Source: Streptomyces sp. NBC_00239 | GTDB lineage: Bacteria; Actinomycetota; Actinomycetes; Streptomycetales; Streptomycetaceae | Assembly (NCBI RefSeq): GCF_036194065.1 | Contig: NZ_CP108095.1 | Coordinates: 3,038,001-3,102,000 of the forward strand | Reading direction: 5' to 3' | Length of the DNA: 64,000 nt | Shown: one piece after another, positions 43,098 to 51,710 of the stretch | Numbering within the stretch: the stretch's first letter is position 1 | How the letters are laid out: every line of letters starts with the position of its first letter | Notes under the pieces: generated by a model | The model's input: the letters and a program-made list of their open reading frames with translations, nothing else | The model's database searches: none | What the model was told of the DNA's origin: nothing | Made by a program: the position numbers and the translations under genes

Positions 43098-44083
43098 GCG
43101 AGGGTCACCCTTCGGTCCGCGACGGCGTAGAGGAGGTCGGCGAGGGCGCCCGCGATCACCACGGCGGCGCCGATGACGAGGACGACGCCGACGACGACGG
43201 GCAGGTCGATGACGCGTACGCCGTCGATGAGCGTCTTGCCCAGGCCCGGGATGCCGAACAGGGACTCGGTGAGGACGGCGCCGCCCATCATCGTGCCGAG
43301 GTCGATGGCGCTGAGGGCGACGACCGGGGCCACGGCGCCGCGCAGGGCGTGCCGGGTGACGATCGCCCGCTCCCCCACCCCGTAGGCGCGGAAGGTGCGG
43401 ATGTGGTCCTCGGCGAGCGTCTCCAGGGTGGAACTGCGTGTCAGCCGGGCGTACTTGGCGCTCTCGAAGAAGCCGAGGGTGATCCAGGGCAGCAGCAGGT
43501 TCCACGCCCACTGCTCGGGGTCCTCGGTGAAGGGCACGTACGTCGGGAAGGGCAGCCACTGGAGGTAGGCGCACACCAGCATGAGCAGCAGCAGCCCGAG
43601 GATGAACACGGGGGTGCCGGTGCCGGCGAGGGTGAGGACGGTCAGGGCGCGCTCGGTGATCCCGCCGCGGCGCAGCGCGGACAGCAGACCGGTGCCGACA
43701 CCGATGACGAGCCACAGGACGAGGGCGCCGAGCGCGAGCGAGAAGGTGGCGGGCAGCCGTTCCAGGATCAGCTCGGTGACCTGCCGGTCGTTCTGGTACG
43801 AGAAGCCGAGGCAGGGCGCGTCGCAGTGCAGGGTGCCGGTGCCCGCGGAGTAGTCGCGGCCGGCGACCAGGCCCTGGAGGAAGTGCCCGTACTGGGCGAA
43901 CACCGATTCGTTCAGGCCGAGTTGGTCACGGACCTGGGCGACCTGCTGCGGGCTGCAGCGTTCCCCGCAGGCGAGCCGGGCGGGGTCGCCGGGTGCCAGG
44001 TAGAACAGGGCGTAGACGGCGGCGGACAGCACGAGCAGGACGAGGACCGCCCCGCCGAGCTTCTTGAGGACGAAGCGGGTCAC
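43094..44083 (-). CDS. Oligopeptide ABC transporter permease (DppB type)
   Basis: A 329-residue inner-membrane permease. N-terminal helix LGGAVLVLLVLSAAVYALFY, then the extracytoplasmic loop with ACGERCSPQQVAQVRDQLGL and five more helices. The EAA-like loop RTFRAYGVGERAIVTRHALRG contacts the ATPase. Overlaps of four bases on both sides (44080-44083 and 43094-43097) show tight coupling in the importer operon. Confidence 0.93.
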   Translation of the reverse strand: MTRFVLKKLGGAVLVLLVLSAAVYALFYLAPGDPARLACGERCSPQQVAQVRDQLGLNESVFAQYGHFLQGLVAGRDYSAGTGTLHCDAPCLGFSYQNDRQVTELILERLPATFSLALGALVLWLVIGVGTGLLSALRRGGITERALTVLTLAGTGTPVFILGLLLLMLVCAYLQWLPFPTYVPFTEDPEQWAWNLLLPWITLGFFESAKYARLTRSSTLETLAEDHIRTFRAYGVGERAIVTRHALRGAVAPVVALSAIDLGTMMGGAVLTESLFGIPGLGKTLIDGVRVIDLPVVVGVVLVIGAAVVIAGALADLLYAVADRRVTLA

Positions 44084-45072
44084 CGCTTCTTCTCCTTTCC
44101 GCGGCCCGTACGGCCCACCCGCAGCCGGCTGCTCTCGCGCGGGTCGAGCGCGGTGCGCACGGCGTCGCCCAGGACGGTGAAGGCGAGCACGGTCGCGAAG
44201 AGCAGCCCGGCGGGCAGCAGGACGTACATGGGGTCGGCGAGGAACCAGGTCTGCGCGGTGGAGAGCATCTGGCCCCAGGAGGGGGTGGGCGGCTTCACGC
44301 CGACTCCCAGGAAGGACAGGGAGGCCTCGACGACGATGTTGGACGGCAGCAGGATCGCCGCGTAGGTGATGACGGGCGCGGCGAGGGACGGCAGCAGTTC
44401 GCGGCGTGCGATGCGCAGGGTGCTGTTGCCGGACAGCCGGGCCGCGGCGACGAAGTCGAGGCCGCGCAGGGTGAGGGTCTGGGCGCGCACCACGCGGGAG
44501 GTGCCGCCCCAGCCGAGCAGGCCGATGACGAGGATCAGCAGCAGCGGGCGCGGGAAGTCCGGGGGGACGACCGCGGTGAGCGCGATGGCCAGGATCAGCA
44601 TCGGCAGGGCGAGCATGACGTCGGTGATGCGGCTGATCAGCGCGTCGGCGAAGCGGTTGCCGAGTGCGGCCGCGAGGCCCGCGGCCACGCCGACGGCGAC
44701 CTGGACGGCGGTCGCGCCGAGGGCCACCAGCAGCGAGATCCGCGCCCCGTACAGGAGCCGGGTGAGCAGGTCGCGGCCGGTGCCGGGTTCGACGCCGAGC
44801 CAGTGGTCGGCGGAGGCGCCGCCGAAGGAGCCGACGGGCACGCCGCCGCGGGCCGAGTCCACGAGGTCGTCGTGGTAGGCGTTCGGGTCCTGCCCGGTGA
44901 GGTGGGCGAGCAGGGGTGCGGCGACGGCGAGGAGGACGAGGAGCGCCAGGACGCCGCCCGCCGCGAGCGCGGAGGGCCGACGTCGCAGCCGCTCCCGGAC
45001 CTGCCGGGCGGTGCCCGCGCCGGGGGCGGCCGCCCCCGGCGCGGGCACCGTCACGAGGGGTGCGGTGGTCAC
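44080..45072 (-). CDS. Oligopeptide ABC transporter permease (DppC type)
   Basis: A 330-residue second permease, GTG at 45072 in a GTGA overlap with the binding-protein stop. It has the DppC N-terminal helix (ALAAGGVLALLVLLAVAAPL), the characteristic HWLGVEPGTGRDLLTRLLYG and ARISLLVALGATAVQVAVG, the EAA loop ARLSGNSTLRIARRELLPSL and ASLSFLGVGVKPPTPSWG. It pairs with the DppB-type permease to form the channel. Confidence 0.93.
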   Translation of the reverse strand: MTTAPLVTVPAPGAAAPGAGTARQVRERLRRRPSALAAGGVLALLVLLAVAAPLLAHLTGQDPNAYHDDLVDSARGGVPVGSFGGASADHWLGVEPGTGRDLLTRLLYGARISLLVALGATAVQVAVGVAAGLAAALGNRFADALISRITDVMLALPMLILAIALTAVVPPDFPRPLLLILVIGLLGWGGTSRVVRAQTLTLRGLDFVAAARLSGNSTLRIARRELLPSLAAPVITYAAILLPSNIVVEASLSFLGVGVKPPTPSWGQMLSTAQTWFLADPMYVLLPAGLLFATVLAFTVLGDAVRTALDPRESSRLRVGRTGRGKEKKR

Positions 45073-46805
45073 TTGACGGAGACCTGCGAGATGTCGAGGA
45101 CGCCGGTCCAGTCGCTGATGACGACGTTCTTGACGTTCTTGCCGACCAGCCGCTTGTAGACGGGGTGGAACAGCGGGACGTCGAGGGCCTGTTCGCCGAT
45201 CTTGCGGTCCAGGGCGCCCCAGCGCTTGGCGGCGGCCGCCAGGTCGGTCAGCTTGGCGATCTCGTCGATCTCCTTGTTGACCGCGGGGTCGTTGAGCTGC
45301 GCGTGGTTGTAGTTGGAGCCGTTGGTCACGATCTGCCGGCCGTCGAAGATCGGCGCCAGGAAGGGGGCGCCGGAGGGCCAGTCGGCGCCCCAGCGGGAGA
45401 GGAAGAAGCCGGGGGTGTCCTTCACGTTCCAGCGGGCTTCGTTGAACGCGTTGTTCTCCAGGCCCTCCAGCTTGACCGTGATGCCGGCGGCGGCCAGCGC
45501 CTGCTGGATCGCGGTGGCGACCTCGGGGCTGGTCTGCCGGTTCTGCGCGGTGGAGTGGGTGAGCGTGATCGTCAGGCCGTCGGGGTGGCCGGCTTCCTTG
45601 AGGAGCGCCTTGGCCTTGGCGGCGTCGCCGGTCTTGCCCGCCGGGAAGTGGTCGTAGGCGGTGAAGCCGAAGGCGGCCTGCTCGGGCAGGAAGGTGGTGG
45701 CGGGCTCGGCGAGCGCGGAGCCGCCGGCCGCGTTGACGACGCTGGTGCGGTTGACCGCGTACGAGATCGCCTGGCGCACCTTCGGGTTGTCGAAGGGCTT
45801 CACCTTCGGGTTGAAGGCGAGGTAGTTGACGTAGCCGAAGTGGCCGGTGCCGACGCGGCCGGCGAGCTCCTTGTTGCCGCCGATCTGGGCGAGTTCGGCC
45901 GGCCCCAGGTTGGTGTCGGTGGTGACGGCGGCCGCGTCGGCGCCCGAACTGGTCGACAGGCGCTGGTTGATGACGGCGGCGTCCAGCCCGGAGCGGACGT
46001 CGACCTTGTCGGGGTAGGCCTTGCGCTCCTCGTCGGTCTTCGCGTCCCAGTGCGGGTTGCGCTCCAGGACCAGGCGCTCGCCGTCGTTCTCGTTGGAGAC
46101 GACCTTGTACGGGCCGGAGGAGACGGGGCGCTCCTCGTACTTCACGCCGGTGTCCTTGGCCTTGGGCACGGGCGCGAACTGGGTCTGGGTGGCGACGAAG
46201 GGGAATTCGCCCTCGGGCTTGCGCAGCTTGAAGACGATCGTCTTCGCGTCCGGGGTGACGATGGACGCGAGGCCCTTCTTGTCCTTGTAAGGGCCCTCGT
46301 ACTTGTCGCCGCCGACCAGCCAGTCGCGCAGGTAGGGGGCGCCGCCGGAGAGCTCGGCGGCGAAGGAGCGCTCGATGCCGTACTTGATGTCGGCGGTGGT
46401 GATCGGGGTGCCGTCCTCGTACTTCAGCCCGTCCTTGAGCGTGTACGTCCACTCGGTGGCGTCGGCGTTCGGGCGGCCGGTGTCGGTGGCCAGGTCGGGG
46501 ACGACCTTGGTGCCGGCGGCGCCGTTCTCCCGGTTGCGGGTGGTCAGCGTGCGGAAGACCAGCGAAGGAACGTTTCCGCCGCCGGAGGTGTAGAGGCGGG
46601 CGGGGTCGAAGTCGCTCTGCGGCTCGTTGTTGAGGACGGTCAGCGTGCCGCCCTTCTGCGGCGCACCGGCGGCGCCGGCCTTGCCCGCGTCCGCGCCGGC
46701 ACCGTCCTGCCCGCTGTCGGGACCGCAGGCGGCGAGGCCCCCGGCCAGTACGAGGCTGACGGCGGTCGCGGTCACGCGGCGCGATGTGGGGGACTGAGGA
46801 CGCAT
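45069..46805 (-). CDS. Peptide-binding lipoprotein of ABC importer (SBP family 5)
   Basis: A 578-residue family-5 solute-binding lipoprotein. Lipobox LAGGLAAC (Cys 27). Signature segments: TEWTYTLKDGLKYEDGTPIT, TADIKYGIERSFAAEL, VRQAISYAVNRTSVVNAAGG and AKALLKEAGHPDGLTITL. It captures peptides at the cell surface and delivers them to the coupled permeases. A short peptide gene and a terminator-like hairpin lie directly upstream. Related Streptomyces systems (BldK) import signalling peptides, but there is no evidence of specificity here. Confidence 0.94.
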   Translation of the reverse strand: MRPQSPTSRRVTATAVSLVLAGGLAACGPDSGQDGAGADAGKAGAAGAPQKGGTLTVLNNEPQSDFDPARLYTSGGGNVPSLVFRTLTTRNRENGAAGTKVVPDLATDTGRPNADATEWTYTLKDGLKYEDGTPITTADIKYGIERSFAAELSGGAPYLRDWLVGGDKYEGPYKDKKGLASIVTPDAKTIVFKLRKPEGEFPFVATQTQFAPVPKAKDTGVKYEERPVSSGPYKVVSNENDGERLVLERNPHWDAKTDEERKAYPDKVDVRSGLDAAVINQRLSTSSGADAAAVTTDTNLGPAELAQIGGNKELAGRVGTGHFGYVNYLAFNPKVKPFDNPKVRQAISYAVNRTSVVNAAGGSALAEPATTFLPEQAAFGFTAYDHFPAGKTGDAAKAKALLKEAGHPDGLTITLTHSTAQNRQTSPEVATAIQQALAAAGITVKLEGLENNAFNEARWNVKDTPGFFLSRWGADWPSGAPFLAPIFDGRQIVTNGSNYNHAQLNDPAVNKEIDEIAKLTDLAAAAKRWGALDRKIGEQALDVPLFHPVYKRLVGKNVKNVVISDWTGVLDISQVSVK

Positions 46806-46940
46806 CGGAAAAGAACCTCTCGGCGGGTCGGGGTGGGTCGGAAGCCGCGCGGGAGGTTGCGTCCGGCATGGCTCACATCAGCCGTGCGGGCCGCGAGGGC
46901 CGGGCAGGGGACTGTGCGAGCAGCGCCGGAGAAGGAAGGA

Positions 46941-46976
46941 ACCGCACCCGCGGGCAGAGGAATGCCCGGGCGCGGT
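46941..46976 (-). terminator. Hairpin between small peptide gene and importer operon
   Basis: On the minus strand ACCGCGCCCGGGCA pairs with TGCCCGCGGGTGCGGT, followed by TCCTTCCTTCTCC. It could terminate the short-peptide transcript or act as an attenuator for the importer operon. Confidence 0.6.
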
Positions 46977-47011
46977 GAAGGGGAAAGGCCGACGCGCGCT
47001 CAGGGCAGGTG

Positions 47012-47107
47012 TCAGCTACAGAAGATGTCGGCCACGCTGTGCGCGGTCACGCCGAGGAGCGCCAGCTCGATGGCGGCGCTCGCGGTGACGGCGTGGAGGT
47101 GCGACAT
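47012..47107 (-). CDS. 31-residue hydrophobic peptide upstream of peptide importer
   Basis: Starts ATG at 47107; the product begins MSHLHAVTASAAIELALLGV and ends TAHSVADIFCS, with a single cysteine next to the C-terminus. It has no strong Shine-Dalgarno (leader CTCGGC before ATG), so the coding call is tentative. It lies 206 bases upstream of the peptide-binding lipoprotein, separated by a hairpin with a T-rich run. It could be a leader peptide for attenuation, a secreted signal, or a small membrane peptide. I recognise no family. Confidence 0.45.
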   Translation of the reverse strand: MSHLHAVTASAAIELALLGVTAHSVADIFCS

Positions 47108-47163
47108 GCCGAGAACAATTGCCGATGGCGGCACGCTTGTCAACGCAATATGCGGACGGACCG

Positions 47164-48969
47164 TCAACTACCGGGATATACCCAGGGGTTGGGCTTGCAG
47201 GAGATCCCGTCGATGTTCAGGGACTTCGTCTGCTGCTGCATGATCGGGGCGAGCGCGCCGGGCGTCTGGCAGTCGGAGTGGCCGTGCCCGAGCCGGTGGC
47301 CGACCTCGTGGTTGATCAGCATCTGCCGGTAGGCGAACATCCGGTCCGGCCCGAAGGTGTCCGAGCCCTTCGCCCAGCGGAAGGCGTTGATCATGACGCG
47401 TTCGGTGAGGGCGGAGTCGCACGAGACGTTCTCGACGGTGACGTCCAGGTCCGATTTCGCGCACCAGACGCCGGTGGTGCCGGGGCTCGCGAGGGTGATG
47501 ACGAACTCGGTCTCGCCCGACGGCACCCGCTCGAAGGTCATGTCGCCGTCGTGCGCCCAGCTGCGCTTGTCGTTGAGGGTGCGCTGCACGGCCTCCGCGA
47601 ACAGGGCGCCGTCGAGCCCGAGCCCGTTCTCGACGTCCACCCGGTAGCGGACGAGCCGCCCCTTGCCGGGCGCCTTCGCCCCGCCGGGCACGGTCTGGAA
47701 GGTGCCCGGGCCCTTGAGCTTGGCGTCGATCGGGTACTGCGCGGCCATCTTCTGGTCGTACGTCTTCGCCGGGGGCGCCGCGACGGGCTGCCGCGCGGGG
47801 GCGGCCGGCCGCTCCTCGGAACGGGAGGCCGGCGGCTCATCGGTGCGGATCTTGGCGCCCGCGGACGCCCGCGGGCCGGACCCGTCGTCCCGGCCCGCCA
47901 CGTGACCGGCGACGAACACGGCGAGGACGGTGGTGACGACCGCGGCGGCGATGCCGGTGTACAGGCGCACGCGCGGGCGGCGGCCGGGCCGCTGCCCGGG
48001 GACGGCCGGGGCGGCCACCCGGCGGTGCGAGCCGGTGGTCGACATCGCGGACGGGCCGCCCGCGGCGCCGGATGCGGTCCCGGATGCGGTGCCGGACGTG
48101 TCGGTGTCCTCGTGGCGCGGACCGGGGACCAACGGATCGGGGCCCGGCCCGGGGGCGGCGGCCGGGGCGGGAGCCGGGACGGTCGTGCGGAGCTGCGGGA
48201 TGCCGAAGGCGGGCGTGTCGGTGCTGCGCGGCACGCCCCGCCAGTCACCGTAGCGGGTGGTGGGGCCGTCGCCCCAGGCGCCGCCGGGCTCCAGGTTCTG
48301 GGGGTGGCCGCCGCGCACGCCGGGGGCCGGGGATCCGTAGCCGCGGTGCGTCACGGTGGGCTCGGACGGCGCGAAGACCGAGGCGCCGGCCGGTCCCGAC
48401 AGCGCCGTGAAGGCGGGGAAGGCCTGGTGCGCCCCGGTCTCGGTGAACTCGGGGTACTGCGCGTACGCGGAGAAGTCGGAGTGCTCGGGGAAGCCGGTGT
48501 GGTGGTCTTGGAAGCCGTCGCGTTCCGGGTGGCCGGTGTGATCCGGGTGGCCGCCGTGGCCCGGGAAGCCGGTGGGATCCGGGAAGGCCGCGTGTTCCGG
48601 GAAGCCGGGGCGGTCCGGGAAGGCCGCGTGTTCCGGGAAGCCGGGGCGGTCCGGGAAGGCCGCGTGTTCCGGGAAGTCGGTGCGGTGGTCCGCGAAGCCG
48701 CCCCGGCCCGGCCGGCCGGCGTGCCCGGCGAAGCCCTGCTGGCCGGCGAAGCCCTGCTGGCCGGGCGTGCCGACGGGTTCCGGGAAGCCGGCCGCTTCCT
48801 CGTGTCCCGTCCGCGTCCGGTACGCGCCCTGCGCCTCGCGGCCTTCGTGGCCGTCGTAGCGGGCGTCGTACGGCTCGTAGCCGTCGAACGCGTCGGGTCC
48901 GCCCGGCGCGCCGGGCGCCGGGGCGGGGGCCGGCTCGGGGGCCGAGCCCTTGCGACTATGTCGTCCCAC
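47164..48969 (-). CDS. DUF3152 metzincin-like membrane-anchored protein
   Basis: A 601-residue protein. GTG at 48969 lies six bases after GAGG. The first 330 residues are disordered Gly/Pro/His/Phe-rich sequence with tandem repeats; one membrane helix follows (LYTGIAAAVVTTVLAVFVAG, near residues 340-360); the C-terminal 210 residues are the DUF3152 domain with INHEVGHRLGHGHSDC, an HExxHxxxxxH zinc motif as in metzincin peptidases. It is probably an outward-facing metalloprotease. It starts eight bases after the hydrolase stop and is thus co-transcribed. The mycobacterial counterpart is Rv3207c (from memory). Confidence 0.9.
   Translation of the reverse strand: MGRHSRKGSAPEPAPAPAPGAPGGPDAFDGYEPYDARYDGHEGREAQGAYRTRTGHEEAAGFPEPVGTPGQQGFAGQQGFAGHAGRPGRGGFADHRTDFPEHAAFPDRPGFPEHAAFPDRPGFPEHAAFPDPTGFPGHGGHPDHTGHPERDGFQDHHTGFPEHSDFSAYAQYPEFTETGAHQAFPAFTALSGPAGASVFAPSEPTVTHRGYGSPAPGVRGGHPQNLEPGGAWGDGPTTRYGDWRGVPRSTDTPAFGIPQLRTTVPAPAPAAAPGPGPDPLVPGPRHEDTDTSGTASGTASGAAGGPSAMSTTGSHRRVAAPAVPGQRPGRRPRVRLYTGIAAAVVTTVLAVFVAGHVAGRDDGSGPRASAGAKIRTDEPPASRSEERPAAPARQPVAAPPAKTYDQKMAAQYPIDAKLKGPGTFQTVPGGAKAPGKGRLVRYRVDVENGLGLDGALFAEAVQRTLNDKRSWAHDGDMTFERVPSGETEFVITLASPGTTGVWCAKSDLDVTVENVSCDSALTERVMINAFRWAKGSDTFGPDRMFAYRQMLINHEVGHRLGHGHSDCQTPGALAPIMQQQTKSLNIDGISCKPNPWVYPGS
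48579..48686 (-). repeat. 36-bp tandem repeat in DUF3152 gene
   Basis: Three 36-bp units starting at 48579, 48615 and 48651 encode the 12-residue unit FPEHAAFPDRPG. An additional 18-bp doublet at about 48727-48762 encodes GQQGFA twice. Confidence 0.9.
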
Positions 48970-48977
48970 GGTCGTCC

Positions 48978-49940
48978 TCAGCTCCTGCCCGCATCGCGGA
49001 GCAGGTCGCGGAAGGCCGCCGCGACGGTCTCCGGGTACTCCATCATCGCCACGTGCCCGGCCTCGGGCAGCGTCAGCAGCCGCGAGCCGCGGAAGGCGGC
49101 GGCCGCCCTGCGTGCCATCCGGTACGAGACCAGCCGGTCGCGGCCGCCGTAGACGAGGAGGGTCGGCGCGAGCACCCGCTCGGCCTGCCGCCACAGCCCG
49201 TGCTGGCCGGGCAGCGTGTACGCGTCGACGATGCCCCGCGAGGACTTGGCCAGGGCGTCCCAGAAGTACGGCAGCTGTAGCCGCCGCTCCATCTCCTCCA
49301 CGGCGTGCCGGAACCCCTCGGGGGTGATCCGCGAGGGGTCTCCGTAACAGAGGGCGGTGACGTCGCGGGTGCGCTGTTCCGCGGTCCAGTCCCGGCTGAG
49401 CCGGCCGACCAGGCGGGCCATGCCGGGCAGCGCGAGGAGCGCGGTGGGCACCGCCGACGCCTGGACGCGCAGCTCGGGCAGGGCGGGCGAGACGAGCGTC
49501 AGGGTGCGCACCAGGTCGGGGCGGACCGCCGCGACGCGGGTGGTGACGGCGCCGCCGAGCGAGTTGCCGAACAGGTGGACCGGGCCGCGCTCGCTCGCGT
49601 CGAGGTGCCGGATGACCGCGCGGGCGAGTCCCGTGACCGAGTAGTTGCCGTCGTCGGGCGGCGGGGAGTCCCCGAACCCGGGCAGGTCCAGCGCCTCGCC
49701 GTCGACCTCGCCCTCCAGCTGCGCCATCAGCGCCGACCAGTTCTGCGAGGACCCGCCGAGCCCGTGCACGTACAGGGCGGGCGGCAGTCCGGTGACGGCC
49801 GGCGGCCGGGAGCGGACCGTCAGGGTCAGGCCGGGCAGCGACACCCGGCGCAGCTGCTCTCCTTCGGCCACACGGACGGCGCCCACCTGGGAACTCGCCG
49901 TGGCGGTCGCCCGGACGTCCGGCAGCTCGGTCGAAGACAT
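48978..49940 (-). CDS. Alpha/beta hydrolase
   Basis: A 320-residue alpha/beta-hydrolase. Oxyanion segment YVHGLGGSSQNWSALMAQL, nucleophile elbow LFGNSLGGAVTTRVAA, Asp in VYGGRDRLVSYRMA and His in PEAGHVAMMEYPETV form a complete triad. Cytosolic. First gene of a two-gene operon with the DUF3152 gene. It may correspond to mycobacterial LipV (Rv3203), which lies in the same neighbourhood (from memory), but this is uncertain. Substrate unknown. Confidence 0.9.
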   Translation of the reverse strand: MSSTELPDVRATATASSQVGAVRVAEGEQLRRVSLPGLTLTVRSRPPAVTGLPPALYVHGLGGSSQNWSALMAQLEGEVDGEALDLPGFGDSPPPDDGNYSVTGLARAVIRHLDASERGPVHLFGNSLGGAVTTRVAAVRPDLVRTLTLVSPALPELRVQASAVPTALLALPGMARLVGRLSRDWTAEQRTRDVTALCYGDPSRITPEGFRHAVEEMERRLQLPYFWDALAKSSRGIVDAYTLPGQHGLWRQAERVLAPTLLVYGGRDRLVSYRMARRAAAAFRGSRLLTLPEAGHVAMMEYPETVAAAFRDLLRDAGRS

Positions 49941-50058
49941 GCGGCAATGTTACGAGACGATCACGCGGGGACTCGTGTGTTCGCGGTCACAGGTCTGCCT
50001 AGCGGCGCACCCGCCGCTCTCCTAGGCTCGTAACTGAGAAGGAAAAGAGGGGAGCCAC

Positions 50059-50274
50059 ATGACTGTCGACCCGACGGAGCCGGACACCTTCCAGCAGCTC
50101 CAAGAAGCGCCCGACGTCGAGGCCCCTGAAGCGGACGCCGTGGAACAGCGCATCGAACTGAACCCGCGCGACGACGACGACCCGCCCGCCGTCCGCGGGG
50201 GCGGGGACGCCGCGGAGGCTGACGCGGCCGAGCAGGCGCGGGTGGTGCCGCTGGACGACGACGACTACCGGTGA
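50059..50274 (+). CDS. Small acidic conserved protein
   Basis: A 71-residue, strongly acidic protein (TVDPTEPDTFQQLQEAPDVE at the start, LDDDDYR at the end) with GGGGAGC upstream of ATG 50059. No domain is recognised and it is probably disordered. It is the first plus-strand gene after the divergent hydrolase gene. Confidence 0.7.
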   Translation: MTVDPTEPDTFQQLQEAPDVEAPEADAVEQRIELNPRDDDDPPAVRGGGDAAEADAAEQARVVPLDDDDYR

Positions 50275-50370
50275 CCCGTTCGGCTACCGCCGAGTACCCC
50301 GCTCCGGTGCCGCTGACCAGCCAGGGATCCGTGTCCGCAGGCCGAGAAAAGTCGGTCTCGACCCACCAGA

Positions 50371-50391
50371 TTCGGTTACCGAAAAGTACGA
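50371..50391. promoter_or_regulatory. Candidate operator and -10 box upstream of the tetR gene
   Basis: A perfect palindrome TTCGGTTACCGAA (50371-50383) lies five to ten bases upstream of a TACGAT -10-like box (50386-50391), about 60 bases before the TetR start. An inverted repeat inside the promoter spacer is where a TetR repressor would bind to control itself. Confidence 0.5.
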
Positions 50392-50443
50392 TGGCGGGCG
50401 CGGCGCAGAGCGCACTGTGTTCTTGAAGAAAGTGGGAGGCGGC

Positions 50444-51091
50444 GTGACAGCCATCGAGCAGACCGAGGCGGCGCGCCCGCGGGGCACCCGCCTGCCGCGC
50501 CGAGCCCGACGCAACCAGCTCCTGGGGGCCGCCCAGGAGGTGTTCGTCGCCCAGGGTTACCACGCGGCGGCGATGGACGACATCGCCGAGCGGGCGGGCG
50601 TCAGCAAGCCCGTCCTCTACCAGCACTTCCCCGGCAAGCTCGACCTGTACCTGGCGCTCCTGGACCAGCACTGCGAGGCGCTGCTGCTGGCGGTGCGCGG
50701 GGCGCTGGCCTCGACGACCGAGAACAAGCTGCGCGTGGCCGCGACCATGGACGCGTACTTCGCGTACGTGGAGGACGAGGGCGGCGCCTTCCGGCTGGTC
50801 TTCGAGTCGGACCTGACGAACGAGCCGGCGGTGCGCGAGCGCGTGGACCGGGTCTCCCTCCAGTGCGCCGAGGCGATCTCCGACGTCATCGCCGAGGACA
50901 CCGGCCTGTCGAAGGACGAGTCGATGCTGCTGGCCGTGGGCCTCGGCGGGGTCTCGCAGGTCGTCGCCCGGTACTGGCTCTCCAGCGAGAGCCCGGTGGC
51001 CCGCGACAAGGCGGTCGGGCTGCTGACCTCGCTGGCCTGGCGCGGCATCGCGGGCTTCCCCCTGCACGGCGTGGACGGTCCGCAGCACTGA
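50444..51091 (+). CDS. TetR-family transcriptional regulator
   Basis: A 215-residue TetR protein. GTG at 50444 (TAIEQTEAARP) with GGGAGG upstream. The N-terminal HTH is LLGAAQEVFVAQGYHAAAMD then DIAERAGVSKPVLYQHFPGK. The C-terminal ligand domain is about 150 residues and ends in GVDGPQH. Its own promoter region carries a palindrome. It precedes the DUF3107 gene, as in mycobacteria (Rv3208/Rv3208A, from memory). Ligand and targets unknown. Confidence 0.92.
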   Translation: MTAIEQTEAARPRGTRLPRRARRNQLLGAAQEVFVAQGYHAAAMDDIAERAGVSKPVLYQHFPGKLDLYLALLDQHCEALLLAVRGALASTTENKLRVAATMDAYFAYVEDEGGAFRLVFESDLTNEPAVRERVDRVSLQCAEAISDVIAEDTGLSKDESMLLAVGLGGVSQVVARYWLSSESPVARDKAVGLLTSLAWRGIAGFPLHGVDGPQH

Positions 51092-51261
51092 CGCGGCTGC
51101 GGGGACGACGACCGGCCCCGCCCGCACGCCGTCACGCGGTGCGCACGTGTTCGCTCGCAGCGTGCGGCGGCGGCGCCGTGCGTGTCCCCTCTCCGGGCTA
51201 ATGTGGTCCGGGTACGGCGCGGTACACCGCGCGACCTGGACACCGTCGGAGGGACATAGCC

Positions 51262-51486
51262 GTGGAGGTCAAGATCGGCGTGCAGCACGCACCCCGGGAG
51301 ATCGTGCTGGAGAGCGAGCTCGGCGCCGAGGAGCTGGAGCGTGTCATCACCGACGCGCTGTCCGGCAAGACGCAGCTGCTCTCGCTGACGGACATCAAGG
51401 GCCGCAAGGTCCTGGTTCCGGCCGACCGGCTCTCGTACGTGGACATCGGCGAGCCGTCCACGCGCAAGGTGGGCTTCGGCGCCTAG
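51262..51486 (+). CDS. DUF3107 protein (TB9.4-like)
   Basis: A 74-residue DUF3107 protein (EVKIGVQHAPREIVLESEL; KGRKVLVPADRLSYVDIG). The family is universal in actinobacteria and of unknown function; a mycobacterial member is the TB9.4 antigen. GTG at 51262. A strong terminator follows 17 bases after the stop. Confidence 0.92.
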   Translation: MEVKIGVQHAPREIVLESELGAEELERVITDALSGKTQLLSLTDIKGRKVLVPADRLSYVDIGEPSTRKVGFGA

Positions 51487-51503
51487 TAGTCGCCCGAATC
51501 ACA

Positions 51504-51547
51504 ACGGAACGGCCCGGTGGCAGTGACCACCGGGCCGTTCCGTGTTT
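51504..51547 (+). terminator. Strong intrinsic terminator after DUF3107 gene
   Basis: A perfect 17-bp stem (ACGGAACGGCCCGGTGG and its complement) with a six-base loop, followed by GTTTT. Confidence 0.92.
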
Positions 51548-51710
51548 TCCGGGGCGCCTTTCCGACGTGTGTTCCCGTTTCCGCGCCGTGTTTCCGATTC
51601 GCGTTCCGTTTCCCTACCGGAGCAAGTCGTACCGGAAGAGGATTGCCCCTCCACCGCCCCGGGTAGGACCGCCTACGACCCGATTTGCCCTGACGTGCGG
51701 GAGGGAACCC

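Noticed and set aside
48579..48686. CRISPR-like array (36-bp units)
   Set aside because: No variable spacers; it is a coding repeat in the DUF3152 gene.
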